A stretch of 64,000 nucleotides of DNA, from assembly GCF_001713355.1 (NCBI RefSeq), contig NZ_CP016448.1:1798001-1862000 (forward strand). The letters run 5' to 3'. The notes beneath the pieces are model-generated. The model had not been told where the DNA came from, ran no database searches, and saw nothing but the letters and a program-made list of their open reading frames with translations. This document shows, piece after piece, positions 1-8,637 of this stretch; positions within the stretch are counted from its first letter, which is position 1, and the number at the start of each line of letters is the position of its first letter. The stretch comes from Methyloversatilis sp. RAC08 (lineage in GTDB: Bacteria; Pseudomonadota; Gammaproteobacteria; Burkholderiales; Rhodocyclaceae). The position numbers and the translations under genes are program-made.

Positions 1-344
1 TGCCCGGTAACCAGAGTGCGCAACCCGCACCTGCCCGGACGCCGCCTGCGGCAGCACCGACGACTCCGGAAGACAGCCCGGCACCTGCGGTCACGCCGGC
101 GCCTGCCGCTGCGCCTGAATCGCTGGTCCTGCAGGCCGGCGCCTTCTCGTCGGAAGAAGAAGCGGACAACCTGCGAGCCCGTCTTGCGTTGATGGGTCTG
201 GAGTCGAACGTTCAGACCCATGCCGTCGCCGGCAAGGGCACGCTTTACCGCGTACGGCTAGGCCCGTTCGCCAGCCCGGACGACATGAGCCGGGTCCGCG
301 CCGAACTGGCCCAGAACGGGATCGATACTTCGCTTGTCCGATGA
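1..344 (+). CDS. SPOR-domain protein, C-terminal part (FtsN-like)
   Basis: The reading frame is open from the left edge and stops at TGA 342-344, so only the last 113 residues are visible. The first 45 or so are a Pro/Ala-rich linker. The remainder is a SPOR domain, seen as LVLQAGAFSSEEEADNLRA followed by YRVRLGPFAS near the end. SPOR domains bind denuded septal peptidoglycan in the periplasm, and a proline-rich linker before a C-terminal SPOR domain is typical of FtsN-like division proteins. The dsbA gene follows after 31 bases. The N-terminal membrane segment expected for the family lies outside the window, so FtsN itself is not proven. Confidence 0.85.
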   Translation, partial: PGNQSAQPAPARTPPAAAPTTPEDSPAPAVTPAPAAAPESLVLQAGAFSSEEEADNLRARLALMGLESNVQTHAVAGKGTLYRVRLGPFASPDDMSRVRAELAQNGIDTSLVR

Positions 345-375
345 CCGGACTTGCCGTGCATACACAGGAGACAGC

Positions 376-1014
376 ATGAAATTCGGATTCAAGCAGATCG
401 CCGCGCTGGCTTTTGCCGGCTTCATGGCCAGTGGCGTCGCTGCCGCCCCGTTGAATGAAAAGGACTTTCGCGAGATCAAGCCGGCGCAGTCGGTCGAACC
501 GGGCCCCAAGGTCGAGGTGATCGAGTTCTTCTGGTATGGCTGCCCGCACTGCTTCGAGCTCGAGCCGTCACTGAAGAAGTGGCTCGACCGCAAGCCGGAC
601 GACGTGACCTTCAAGCGGGTACCGGCCATCTTCCGTCAGTCCTGGGTGGCTGGCGCGCAGACCTACTACACGCTGGAAACCCTCGGCGAGCTCGACCGCA
701 TGCACAGCAAGGTGTTCGACGCCATCCACATGGAGCGCCAGGCGTTCAACGACATGGCAACCATCAGCAGCTGGATGGGCAAGAACGGCATCGACGCGAA
801 GAAGTTCGAAGACACGGCCAAGTCCTTCGCCGTGTCGGGCAAGGTGCAGCGTGCACAGCAGATGAGCGCCGCCTATCAGCTGACCGGCGTGCCGGCGCTG
901 GTGGTCGATGGCAAGTACATCGCGCTCGGCAACAGTTACGACGGCATGCTTGCCATCGTCGACCAGCTGATCGAGCGCGCGCGCGGCGAGCGCGCAGCGG
1001 CCGCCAAGAAGTAA
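376..1014 (+). CDS. dsbA: Thiol:disulfide interchange protein DsbA
   Basis: This 212-residue protein is a periplasmic oxidase that introduces disulfide bonds. Residues 1-24 form a signal peptide ending in VAAA. The thioredoxin-fold active site WYGCPHC has its cysteines at 56 and 59, and the cis-proline loop TGVPALVVDG lies near the C-terminus. I chose ATG 376 because it follows AGGAGACAGC at ribosome-binding distance and opens directly into the signal peptide; the in-frame start 42 bases upstream lies inside the preceding gene. The length and CPHC motif fit DsbA rather than DsbC or DsbG. SPOR protein, DsbA and a short-chain dehydrogenase are closely packed and probably co-transcribed. Confidence 0.95.
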   Translation: MKFGFKQIAALAFAGFMASGVAAAPLNEKDFREIKPAQSVEPGPKVEVIEFFWYGCPHCFELEPSLKKWLDRKPDDVTFKRVPAIFRQSWVAGAQTYYTLETLGELDRMHSKVFDAIHMERQAFNDMATISSWMGKNGIDAKKFEDTAKSFAVSGKVQRAQQMSAAYQLTGVPALVVDGKYIALGNSYDGMLAIVDQLIERARGERAAAAKK

Positions 1015-1019
1015 ACCGC

Positions 1020-1820
1020 ATGGACGCCACGCGTCCGGCAGCAACGGGTGCCCGCGCGGCACCCGTTGTCTTTCTGACCGGTGCATCGAGCGGCATCGGC
1101 GAAGCACTGGCCCGCCATTACGCCGCCGAGGGCGCCACACTCGGCCTGGTGGCGCGGCGGGCGGTCCAGCTCGAAGCACTGGCTGCCAGCCTGCCGGGGC
1201 AACATTTCATCTTTCCCGCCGACGTACGCGACGCCGCCGCACTGCAGGCTGCCGCAGAATCCTTCATGCAGCAGGCCGGCGTGCCGGATATCGTCATCGG
1301 CAATGCCGGTGTATCGGTCGGGACATTGACCGGCGAGCAGGAAGACCTGCCGGCGTTCGAAACCGTGTTCGACATCAATGTGCTGGGGCTGGTGCGCACC
1401 TTCGCACCTTTCGTGAAACCGATGCAGGCACGGCGCAGCGGCGCACTGGTCGGCATCGCCTCGGTCGCCGGCATCCGCGGCCTGCCGGGTGCCGGCGCCT
1501 ATTGCGCCTCGAAATCGGCGGCGATCACCTATCTGGAAAGCCTGCGGGTGGAACTGCGCGGCAGCGGCGTGAAAGTGCAGACGATCTGCCCCGGCTACAT
1601 CGACACGCCGATGACCGCCATCAATCCCTACCCGATGCCCTTTCTGCTCAGCGCCGACGAAGCCGCCCCGCGTTTCGCCCGCGTCATTGCTCGCGGCACG
1701 TCCTACGCAGTCGTGCCCTGGCAGATGGGCGTGGTGGCCAAGCTGCTGCGCCTGCTGCCCGGCCCGGTATTCGACGTCGCTTTCGCGAAGGCCGGGCGCA
1801 AGCCGCGCGGTACGTTGTAG
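1020..1820 (+). CDS. Short-chain dehydrogenase/reductase
   Basis: This is a 266-residue Rossmann-fold oxidoreductase of the classical SDR family. The cofactor motif TGASSGIG lies at about 20-27, NAG appears in the central sheet (IVIGNAGVSVG), and the catalytic Tyr-Lys pair is Y161 and K165 in GAYCASKSAA. The ATG overlaps the region right after the dsbA stop (5 bases apart), which suggests translational coupling. The PGYIDTPMT loop after the active site is typical of NADP-dependent members. The substrate cannot be read from the sequence. No signal peptide is present, so the protein is cytoplasmic or peripheral. Confidence 0.9.
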   Translation: MDATRPAATGARAAPVVFLTGASSGIGEALARHYAAEGATLGLVARRAVQLEALAASLPGQHFIFPADVRDAAALQAAAESFMQQAGVPDIVIGNAGVSVGTLTGEQEDLPAFETVFDINVLGLVRTFAPFVKPMQARRSGALVGIASVAGIRGLPGAGAYCASKSAAITYLESLRVELRGSGVKVQTICPGYIDTPMTAINPYPMPFLLSADEAAPRFARVIARGTSYAVVPWQMGVVAKLLRLLPGPVFDVAFAKAGRKPRGTL

Positions 1821-1895
1821 GGCAGATGCAAGTTGCAAGATTCAGTATGCAAGTGAGCGTCGCCCCTCCTTGCACCTTGAATCCTGTCTATTCCG

Positions 1896-3176
1896 TCAGG
1901 CCTTCGCGAACGCGGCCTTCGCCCGCGCCAGCGTCTGCGCCACGTCGTCCTCGCTGTGCGCGCCCGACACGAAGCCCGCTTCAAACGCCGACGGCGCGAG
2001 ATAGACGCCGGCATCGAGCATGGCGTGGAAAAAGCGGTTGAAGCGTTCGCGGTCCGACTGCATCACTTCGGCGTAGCTCGCCGGCGGCGCATCGCGGAAG
2101 TACAGGCCGAACATGCCGCCGACCGACTGTGCCGAAAATGGCACGCCGGCCTCGCGGGCCGCGGCGACCATGCCATCGGTGAATTGCTTCGTGCGGGCGG
2201 CGAGCCGGTCATGGAAGCCGGGTGCGTCGATCAGTTCCAGCGTCTTCAGGCCCGCCGCCACGGCGACTGGGTTGCCGGACAGCGTGCCGGCCTGATACAC
2301 GGCACCGATCGGCGCAATGGCGGCCATGATGTCGCGCCGGCCGCCGAAGGCGCCGACCGGCATGCCGCCGCCGATCACCTTGCCCAGCGTGGTCAGATCG
2401 GGCGTGATGCCGAACAGGCCCTGGGCGCCGACCGGACCGACGCGGAAACCGGTCATCACCTCGTCGAAAATCAGCACTGCGCCATATTGTGTACACAGTG
2501 TGCGCATCGCATCGAGGAAGGCGCGCGTCGGCACGATGAGGTTCATGTTGCCGACCACCGGCTCGACGATGACGCAGGCAATGCGCTCACCGTGATTGCG
2601 GAAGCAGTCTTCCAGCTGCTGCGGGTCGTTGTAGTCGAGTACCAGCGTGTGCTTGGCGAAGTCGGCCGGCACGCCGCCCGAGCTCGGATTGCCGAAGGTG
2701 AGCGCACCGGAGCCGGCCTTGACCAGCAGGCTGTCGGCATGGCCGTGATAGCAGCCTTCGAACTTGACGATCGCGTCACGGCCGGTGAAACCGCGCGCCA
2801 GACGGATGGCGCTCATCGTCGCCTCGGTGCCGGAACTGACCAGGCGCACCTGTTCGATCGACGGCACGCGGGCGCACAGCAGTTCGGCCATCAGGATTTC
2901 GCCTTCGGTCGGCGCACCGAAAGACAGGCCACCCACCGCGGCTTCCTGCACGGCCCGGATCACCTCCGGGTGTGCATGGCCCAGGATGGCCGGGCCCCAC
3001 GACCCCACATAGTCGATGTATTCGACACCATCGGCGTCCCACAGACGACTGCCCGCACCGCGCGTGAAGAAGCGCGGCGTACCGCCCACCGAGCGGAAGG
3101 CCCGGACCGGTGAATTGACGCCGCCCGGAATGCTGCGCTGGGCGCGTTCGAAAAGCTGTTCGTTGCGGGTGGTCAT
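1896..3176 (-). CDS. hemL: Glutamate-1-semialdehyde 2,1-aminomutase
   Basis: This PLP enzyme converts glutamate-1-semialdehyde to 5-aminolevulinate in the C5 route of heme synthesis. The 426 residues match the family length. The PLP lysine is K266 in [17 protein letters not shown], and the N-terminal [14 protein letters not shown] and [16 protein letters not shown] are hallmark stretches. An in-frame ATG lies 33 bases further upstream; I prefer 3176 because the product then starts [12 protein letters not shown], as family members do. The gene is the distal member of a minus-strand set with thiE (10 bases upstream) and thiD. Confidence 0.96.
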   Translation of the reverse strand: MTTRNEQLFERAQRSIPGGVNSPVRAFRSVGGTPRFFTRGAGSRLWDADGVEYIDYVGSWGPAILGHAHPEVIRAVQEAAVGGLSFGAPTEGEILMAELLCARVPSIEQVRLVSSGTEATMSAIRLARGFTGRDAIVKFEGCYHGHADSLLVKAGSGALTFGNPSSGGVPADFAKHTLVLDYNDPQQLEDCFRNHGERIACVIVEPVVGNMNLIVPTRAFLDAMRTLCTQYGAVLIFDEVMTGFRVGPVGAQGLFGITPDLTTLGKVIGGGMPVGAFGGRRDIMAAIAPIGAVYQAGTLSGNPVAVAAGLKTLELIDAPGFHDRLAARTKQFTDGMVAAAREAGVPFSAQSVGGMFGLYFRDAPPASYAEVMQSDRERFNRFFHAMLDAGVYLAPSAFEAGFVSGAHSEDDVAQTLARAKAAFAKA

Positions 3177-3186
3177 GGCGATTCCT

Positions 3187-3810
3187 TCAGAAAAGCTGCG
3201 CATAGGCACGTGCCCGCGCGGAGATGTCAGGGGCGTCGAACAGGTCGGACACCACGGCGAGCAGATCGGCTCCGGCTTCGATCAGCCGCGGTGCCCGGTC
3301 CAGCGTGATGCCACCGATGGCGCATCGGGGAATGCCCAGATCGGCCACCTCGGCGAAGCGCGCGCGGTCGGCGACCGGCGCAGCGGGTTTGGTCGCCGAC
3401 GCGAACATCGCGCCGAAGGCCACGTAATCGGCGCCGGCCCGCCGGGCCTCGCGCGCGAGCGCGGCATCGTTGTAGCAGGACACGCCGATCAGTGCCGCCG
3501 GACCCAGCCGCCGGCGGACCGCCGCCGGATCGCCATCGCCGCGGCCGACGTGCACGCCGTCGGCGCCGACTTCGTGCGCCAGTTCGGCATCATCGTTGAT
3601 GATTAAACGCGTCCCGCAGACGGTGGTGATGGCGCGCAGCGCGCGCGCGTCCGCCAGGCGGCAAGCGGCGTCGGACGACTTGTTGCGGTACTGCAGCAGC
3701 ACTGCACCGCCGGCGCAGGCAGCTTCGGCTGCCCGGCAGAGCGCAGCGCCGCTGAGGGCTTCGGGTGTCACGGCGTAAAGGCCGCGCAATGAACGGAGGT
3801 CGGCAGGCAT
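3187..3810 (-). CDS. thiE: Thiamine-phosphate synthase
   Basis: ThiE condenses HMP pyrophosphate with thiazole phosphate to make thiamine phosphate. The 207 residues form a TIM barrel with the family landmarks LYAVTP near the N-terminus, LLQYRNK (pyrophosphate binding), [26 protein letters not shown] and CAIGGI. It sits 3 bases downstream of thiD, which makes the co-substrate, so the two steps are translated from one message. HemL follows 10 bases later. Confidence 0.96.
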   Translation of the reverse strand: MPADLRSLRGLYAVTPEALSGAALCRAAEAACAGGAVLLQYRNKSSDAACRLADARALRAITTVCGTRLIINDDAELAHEVGADGVHVGRGDGDPAAVRRRLGPAALIGVSCYNDAALAREARRAGADYVAFGAMFASATKPAAPVADRARFAEVADLGIPRCAIGGITLDRAPRLIEAGADLLAVVSDLFDAPDISARARAYAQLF

Positions 3811-3813
3811 CGT

Positions 3814-4695
3814 CTAGTCGTCGCTGCCGTCGTCCGCGTCCATATTGCTGTTGCGCGTCCAGAAGAAACGGTCGGGCAGATACTGACCCATGCCGGGCCG
3901 GAAACCGTTGACCAGCGTGCGCCACGTATATTCCTGCGCCGCCTGCACCGCAGCGCCGACGTCCAGCCCCTGCGCCAGCCAGGCAGCCAGCGCCGAGGCC
4001 AGCGTACAACCGGAGCCGTGGTAACTGCCGGGCAGGCGGTCCCATTCGTCGCGCCGGATCACGCCGCCATGGCCGTACAGCACGTTGCTGACGCGCAGCG
4101 TCGATTCGTGGGTGCCGGTCAGCAGCACGTGCCCACAGCCGGCTGCTATCAACAAGCGGGCACACTCGTCGAGCGCGAGTGGATCCTGACGGTTGTCCGA
4201 TTCGTCGTCCTCATCATCGTCGTCGCCGAACTGCGCCAGCCGGCGCGCTTCGAGACTGTTCGGCGTCAGCACCGTGGTCAGCGGCAGCAGCAGTTCCTGC
4301 AGCGCGATCACCATTTCCTCGTCGGCCAGTTCGTCGCCGCGGCCGGATGACAGCACGGGATCGAACACCACCGGCAGGTGCGGGTAGTCTGAAATGATCT
4401 CGGCGATGGCGGCGATGTTCTCCACGCTGCCCATGACGCCGATCTTGAATGCCGACACCGGAACATCCGACAGCAGCACGCGCGCCTGATCGACCACCAG
4501 GTCGTCGTCCATCGGCACGATTTCCTCGACGCCGGTGGTGTCCTGCACGGTGACGGCCGTCACCACGCCGAGCGGATGGCAGCCGAGCGCCGACAGCGTC
4601 ATCAGATCGGCCTGCATGCCGGCGCCACCGGTGGGGTCGGTGGCGGAAAAACACATGACAAGAGGCGGATGCGCCCGCACATCACGATTGACCAT
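3814..4695 (-). CDS. thiD: Hydroxymethylpyrimidine/phosphomethylpyrimidine kinase with an acidic insert
   Basis: ThiD phosphorylates HMP and HMP-P for thiamine synthesis or salvage. Ribokinase-fold signatures are FSATDPTGGAGMQAD at the N-terminus, VFDPVLSSGRG, TPNSLEA, and the anion-hole HGSGCTLASA with the catalytic Cys at about residue 230. At 293 residues it is longer than the usual 265-270. The extra length comes partly from an acidic insert at about 157-168 (nearly all Asp/Glu), encoded by GAC/GAT/GAG-type triplets, placed after the nucleotide-side TPN motif, and partly from an acidic tail. All core motifs are intact, so I expect an active kinase. It leads the thiD-thiE-hemL set and is divergent from the rubredoxin gene. 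Confidence 0.94.
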   Translation of the reverse strand: MVNRDVRAHPPLVMCFSATDPTGGAGMQADLMTLSALGCHPLGVVTAVTVQDTTGVEEIVPMDDDLVVDQARVLLSDVPVSAFKIGVMGSVENIAAIAEIISDYPHLPVVFDPVLSSGRGDELADEEMVIALQELLLPLTTVLTPNSLEARRLAQFGDDDDEDDESDNRQDPLALDECARLLIAAGCGHVLLTGTHESTLRVSNVLYGHGGVIRRDEWDRLPGSYHGSGCTLASALAAWLAQGLDVGAAVQAAQEYTWRTLVNGFRPGMGQYLPDRFFWTRNSNMDADDGSDD

Positions 4696-4771
4696 AAAGC
4701 GCGCGCCCGGATTGTCGTTACAGAAGGTTAATTACGGTAATATCGATTCGATTCTAACAAACCATACTGCC

Positions 4772-4960
4772 ATGAGTTCCACAGTCACGGCCGAATTCCA
4801 GAGTTACATGTGTCTCATATGCGGCTTCATCTACGACGAAGCCGCCGGTCTGCCGGAAGAGGGTATCGCACCCGGCACACGCTGGGCGGATGTCCCGCCC
4901 AACTGGACCTGTCCTGAGTGCAGCGCACGCAAGGACGATTTTGAGATGGTCCAGATCTGA
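4772..4960 (+). CDS. Rubredoxin
   Basis: This 62-residue one-iron electron carrier has four cysteine ligands at 14, 17, 47 and 50 (CLICG and CPECS). The aromatic and acidic core (YDEAAGLPEEGI, PGTRW, DVPPNWTCP) is standard. The start is the ATG at 4772; longer in-frame versions run back into thiD. The upstream 76 bases are AT-rich compared with the rest of the window and include TAATAT at 4738-4743, a possible -10 element without a convincing -35. Rubredoxin just ahead of pilG is a recurrent arrangement in related betaproteobacteria, with no demonstrated link to pili. Confidence 0.95.
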   Translation: MSSTVTAEFQSYMCLICGFIYDEAAGLPEEGIAPGTRWADVPPNWTCPECSARKDDFEMVQI

Positions 4961-5064
4961 CCAGCCGACCGCCGTTTGTTCAGCGTGCGACCCGCGTCGC
5001 TGTCTGACGGCGAACGGCACAACATCGCGGCATCGATCGTCGCGCACAAGAACGGGAGAGCATC

Positions 5065-5463
5065 TTGGCTGAATCGGGTGGCAGCGCCGGCGTCAAGGTG
5101 ATGGTGATCGACGACAGCAACACCATCCGCCGCAGTGCAGAAATCTTTCTTGTCCAGGCGGGATATCAGGTCGTCCTCGCGGAAGACGGCTTCGATGCGC
5201 TGTCGAAGATCAGCGACCATCACCCGCAGGTGATCTTCTGCGACATCATGATGCCGCGTCTCGACGGTTACCAGACCTGCGCACTCATCAAGAAAAACCC
5301 CAGGTTTGCCGCTACTCCTGTCGTGATGCTTTCTTCGCGCGACGGTCTGTTCGACCGCGCACGCGGCCGGATGGTCGGCTCGGACGAATACCTCACCAAA
5401 CCTTTCACCAAGGACAGCCTGCTGCAGGCAGTGTCGCGTCACGCGCGCAACGGCGCTGACTGA
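5065..5463 (+). CDS. pilG: Type IV pilus response regulator PilG
   Basis: This is a single-domain CheY-like receiver of 132 residues. The acidic pocket is DD at 16-17, the phospho-acceptor Asp is D60 (FCDIMMPRLDGYQ), and the switch Lys lies in LTKPF. The start is TTG 5065, preceded by GGGAGAG at the right distance; no ATG or GTG fits better. In the Pil-Chp pathway PilG is the output regulator that promotes pilus extension and twitching. The gene opens the pilG-pilH-pilI-pilJ-chpA cluster. Confidence 0.93.
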   Translation: MAESGGSAGVKVMVIDDSNTIRRSAEIFLVQAGYQVVLAEDGFDALSKISDHHPQVIFCDIMMPRLDGYQTCALIKKNPRFAATPVVMLSSRDGLFDRARGRMVGSDEYLTKPFTKDSLLQAVSRHARNGAD

Positions 5464-5494
5464 CCTGCCGGCGCTTACCGAACGCGGAGCCACA

Positions 5495-5878
5495 ATGGCC
5501 ATCAAGCGCATCATGGTGGTGGACGACTCGCCCACCGAACGCCATGTACTGAACGACTTCCTGACCCGCAAGGGCTTCGAGGTCATCATCGCCGAGAACG
5601 GCGAGCAGGCCATCGAGAAAGCCAAGGCCGAAAAACCCGACCTCATCCTGATGGACGTCGTGATGCCCGGCGTCAACGGCTACCAGGCAACGCGCACCAT
5701 CACGCGCGAAGACAGTACGCGTGACATCCCGGTGATCATGTGCACCAGCAAGGATCTGCCGACCGACCGCATCTGGGGCATGCGGCAGGGCGCGCTCGAT
5801 TACATGGTCAAGCCGGTCAATCTCGAAGAACTGCTGGGCCGCATCCAGCAACTGGGCGCGGCGGGCAACGATGGCTAG
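5495..5878 (+). CDS. pilH: Type IV pilus response regulator PilH
   Basis: PilH is the second single-domain receiver of the pathway, with 127 residues. The acidic pair is D10-D11, the phospho-acceptor is D54 in LMDVVMPGVNGYQ, and the conserved Lys is in MVKPVN. In characterised Pil-Chp systems PilH balances PilG and promotes retraction or acts as a phosphate sink. It begins 31 bases after pilG and overlaps the start of pilI by 8 bases, so the two are translationally coupled. Confidence 0.93.
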   Translation: MAIKRIMVVDDSPTERHVLNDFLTRKGFEVIIAENGEQAIEKAKAEKPDLILMDVVMPGVNGYQATRTITREDSTRDIPVIMCTSKDLPTDRIWGMRQGALDYMVKPVNLEELLGRIQQLGAAGNDG

Positions 5879-6383
5879 GGTCTCGCTGCGCGAATTCGAG
5901 GAGGAGCTGGCCCGCAAGCTGTCCGACACCTCCGGACAGGGCAGCGCACGCGCGCTGCTCGGCGTGCAGGCAGGCGACGAATTGTGGCTGGTCGATCTGG
6001 CCGAATCCGGCGAAATCCTGCCGGTACCCGCGCTGACGCCGGTACCGCTGACCCGCAGCTGGCTGCGCGGCATCGCCAACGTACGCGGCCTGCTCTACGC
6101 GGTGACCGACTTCGCCGCCTTTCAGGGCGGCGCATCAACCGGTGTGGCGGGCGAAACACGGCTGCTTCTGCCGCACGCCAAATTCGGGACAAACAGCGCG
6201 CTGCTGGTGTCCCGCGTGCTCGGTCTGCGGGCACTCGAAGATTTCGAAAGCGCTGATACCGGTCAGGCCGATGCGCGACCCTGGGCGTCGGACCGGCTGG
6301 TCGACACCCAGGGCCGCGTGTGGCTGCGGCTGGATCCGCGACGCCTCTACGCAGACCCCGGCTTTGCCGACGTGGCGGCCTGA
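5871..6383 (+). CDS. pilI: CheW-like adaptor PilI
   Basis: The 170 residues form a CheW-like scaffold that links the receptor PilJ to the kinase ChpA. The central stretch WLRGIANVRGLLYAVTDFAAF is the typical CheW core, and VSRVLGLRAL matches the later strand. The ATG lies inside the last codons of pilH. After the stop there are 160 bases before pilJ with no convincing gene, ending in GAGGAAAG, the pilJ ribosome-binding site. Confidence 0.9.
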   Translation: MARVSLREFEEELARKLSDTSGQGSARALLGVQAGDELWLVDLAESGEILPVPALTPVPLTRSWLRGIANVRGLLYAVTDFAAFQGGASTGVAGETRLLLPHAKFGTNSALLVSRVLGLRALEDFESADTGQADARPWASDRLVDTQGRVWLRLDPRRLYADPGFADVAA

Positions 6384-6543
6384 CCCGCATGCCGGCCCTG
6401 CTCGCACGTCATCCCGCTGCCGGCTGCTGCCGATCGCCCGGCGCTGCATCGGGCCATGTTTTCGTGATCGCTGTTCCGGGCTGGCCGCTGCTCGAGCCCC
6501 CTGCCTTATCCCCCAAGCAACGTAGTCCCCGAGGAAAGTCCCG

Positions 6544-8637
6544 ATGGCGTTGAACATTCCTGGACTGAAGTCCGCTGCGCAGGCCGGCAGCGACCCCGCG
6601 CCGTCGAATCAGCTGGATGCCGCGGGATTCCTGCGCGGCCGTCTGCCGCTGATCGGCCACCTGCCGCTCGGCCAGCAGGTGCGGTCGCTGGCGGTGATCT
6701 TCCTGCTGTTCATCGCGCTGGCCGCAGTACTGGTGTGGCAGGACTGGCGCGGCACGCGGCAAAACGCGGCCCACATCCATGCCGCGGGTCAGTTGCGCAC
6801 GCTGATGCAGGGGGTGACTCAATCCGCGCCGCAGGCATTGGCCGGACAGGCCGGCGCGCTGGGCCAACTTTCGTCCGCTCGCGCTGCGGTGACCGCGCTG
6901 CTCGACACATTGAACCGTGGTGGCGAGGTGGACGGTGTATCGCTGCCGCCCGCCCGCGGCGCCGCGAAAGATGCGCTGCAACAGATCGACGCCGCATGGA
7001 GCGGCCAGGACCGCAACACAGCCTTGCTGCTTGGCCAGCAGAAAACCCTGATTGCGCTTGGCGAGGCCGGCCGCGCACTCGATGCTGCTGCAACACCGAT
7101 GATGACTGCGCTGGGCCGCATCGCCGCCCAGCGTGGCGCACGCGATGGCGGGCTCAGCCTGTCGTTGGCCGGCAGCGTCGGTCAGGTCCGGGCGGCGATC
7201 CATGCGCTGACCTCAATCACGCCGACGTCAGCCGACACGCTCGACGCGCTTCAGCGCGCCCTGCCCGTGCTGCTCGACACCGCTGCCCAACTCGAACAAA
7301 GTGCCGAGGGCGAGCCGCGTGAGGCCTTTGCGCAGGCGCACAACGATCTGGTGCCGCGCCTGACCGCGCTGGTTACGGCGCTGGACAAGCCAGCCGACCT
7401 GCTCGCCGCACGTGCCGCGGGTCTCTGGCTGATCGGCAGCGCTGCGGCGCTGGCGGGTCCGACCGACGCACTGGCCACAGTCTATTCGGCACAGCGCGAA
7501 GACCGTGCGCTGCGTGCGCTTGGCGCCGCGCTGTGCGTGCTGCTTGCGCTGGCCAGCGTGTTCCTGATGGTGCGCGCCTACAACGAGGACCAGCACCGGC
7601 AGCGCGTTCTCGTCGAAGGCTCGCGCGAGGAAGCGAAACGCGAAAAGGACACGACGCAGCAGGCCATCCTGCGCCTGATGAATGAAATGGGCGACCTGGC
7701 CGACGGCGACCTGACGGTGCGTGCGACGGTTTCGGAAGACATCACCGGCGCCATCGCCGACTCGGTCAACTACACGATCGAGGAACTGTCGGTGCTGGTA
7801 AAGCGGATCAACGACGCGGCCGGACGCGTGGCCGAAGCGTCGGAGTCCGCGCAGCGCATTTCGACCCAGTTGCTGACGGCCGCAGAGCGGCAGTCGCGCG
7901 AAGTGACGGAGTCCGGCCAGTCGGTGCTGGCCATGGCGAAATCGATGAACGCGGTGTCGGAAGAGGCGACCCGCTCGGCGCAGGTGGCGCGCCAGTCGCT
8001 GGCGGCAGCCCAGAACGGTTCGAACGCGGTGTCGAATTCGATCCGCGGCATGAACGACATCCGCGACCAGATCCAGGAAACATCGAAGCGCATCAAGCGC
8101 CTCGGCGAGTCGTCGCAGGAGATCAGCGAAATCGTCGAACTGATTTCCGACATTACCGAACAGACCAACGTGCTGGCGCTGAATGCCGCCATCCAGGCCG
8201 CGGGTGCCGGCGAGGCCGGGCGCGGCTTCACCGTGGTGGCCGAAGAGGTGCAGCGGCTGGCCGAACGGTCGGGCGAGGCGACCAAGCAGATTGCAGCCAT
8301 CGTGCGCACCATCCAGACCGATACCCAGGACGCGGTCGCCGCGATGGAAAACTCGACCCGCGGCGTGGTCGAAGGTGCGCGCCTGTCCGACGCCGCCGGA
8401 CAGGCGCTGGATGAAATTTCAACCGTTTCGACCGAACTGACCGAACTGATCGAAGCGATTTCGTCGTCGGCGCAGGTACAGGCTGAGCAGGCGACCCGGG
8501 TGGCGCACGGCATGCAGGGCATTCTGCGCATTACCGAACAGACCACGGTCGGCACCAAGCAGACCGCTCTTTCCATCGGACAGCTGGCCGATCTGGCGGC
8601 TGAACTCAAAGGCTCGGTCGCGGGCTTCAAGGTATGA
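6544..8637 (+). CDS. pilJ: Methyl-accepting chemotaxis protein PilJ
   Basis: This 697-residue membrane receptor of the twitching pathway has a first transmembrane helix at about 48-66, a periplasmic sensing region to about 323, a second helix at about 324-345, a HAMP-like segment, and the cytoplasmic signalling coiled coil. The hairpin tip [20 protein letters not shown] begins at about residue 540; its [11 protein letters not shown] form differs from enteric receptors but fits PilJ. The gene follows GAGGAAAGTCCCG and its stop overlaps the chpA start (ATGA). No CheR-type methyltransferase gene (pilK) is present nearby. Confidence 0.94.
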   Translation: MALNIPGLKSAAQAGSDPAPSNQLDAAGFLRGRLPLIGHLPLGQQVRSLAVIFLLFIALAAVLVWQDWRGTRQNAAHIHAAGQLRTLMQGVTQSAPQALAGQAGALGQLSSARAAVTALLDTLNRGGEVDGVSLPPARGAAKDALQQIDAAWSGQDRNTALLLGQQKTLIALGEAGRALDAAATPMMTALGRIAAQRGARDGGLSLSLAGSVGQVRAAIHALTSITPTSADTLDALQRALPVLLDTAAQLEQSAEGEPREAFAQAHNDLVPRLTALVTALDKPADLLAARAAGLWLIGSAAALAGPTDALATVYSAQREDRALRALGAALCVLLALASVFLMVRAYNEDQHRQRVLVEGSREEAKREKDTTQQAILRLMNEMGDLADGDLTVRATVSEDITGAIADSVNYTIEELSVLVKRINDAAGRVAEASESAQRISTQLLTAAERQSREVTESGQSVLAMAKSMNAVSEEATRSAQVARQSLAAAQNGSNAVSNSIRGMNDIRDQIQETSKRIKRLGESSQEISEIVELISDITEQTNVLALNAAIQAAGAGEAGRGFTVVAEEVQRLAERSGEATKQIAAIVRTIQTDTQDAVAAMENSTRGVVEGARLSDAAGQALDEISTVSTELTELIEAISSSAQVQAEQATRVAHGMQGILRITEQTTVGTKQTALSIGQLADLAAELKGSVAGFKV

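Noticed and set aside
1821-1895. Inverted repeat or terminator between the SDR gene and hemL
   Set aside because: GCAAGATTCA and CTTGAATCCT look partly complementary, but the stem has mismatches and no T-run.
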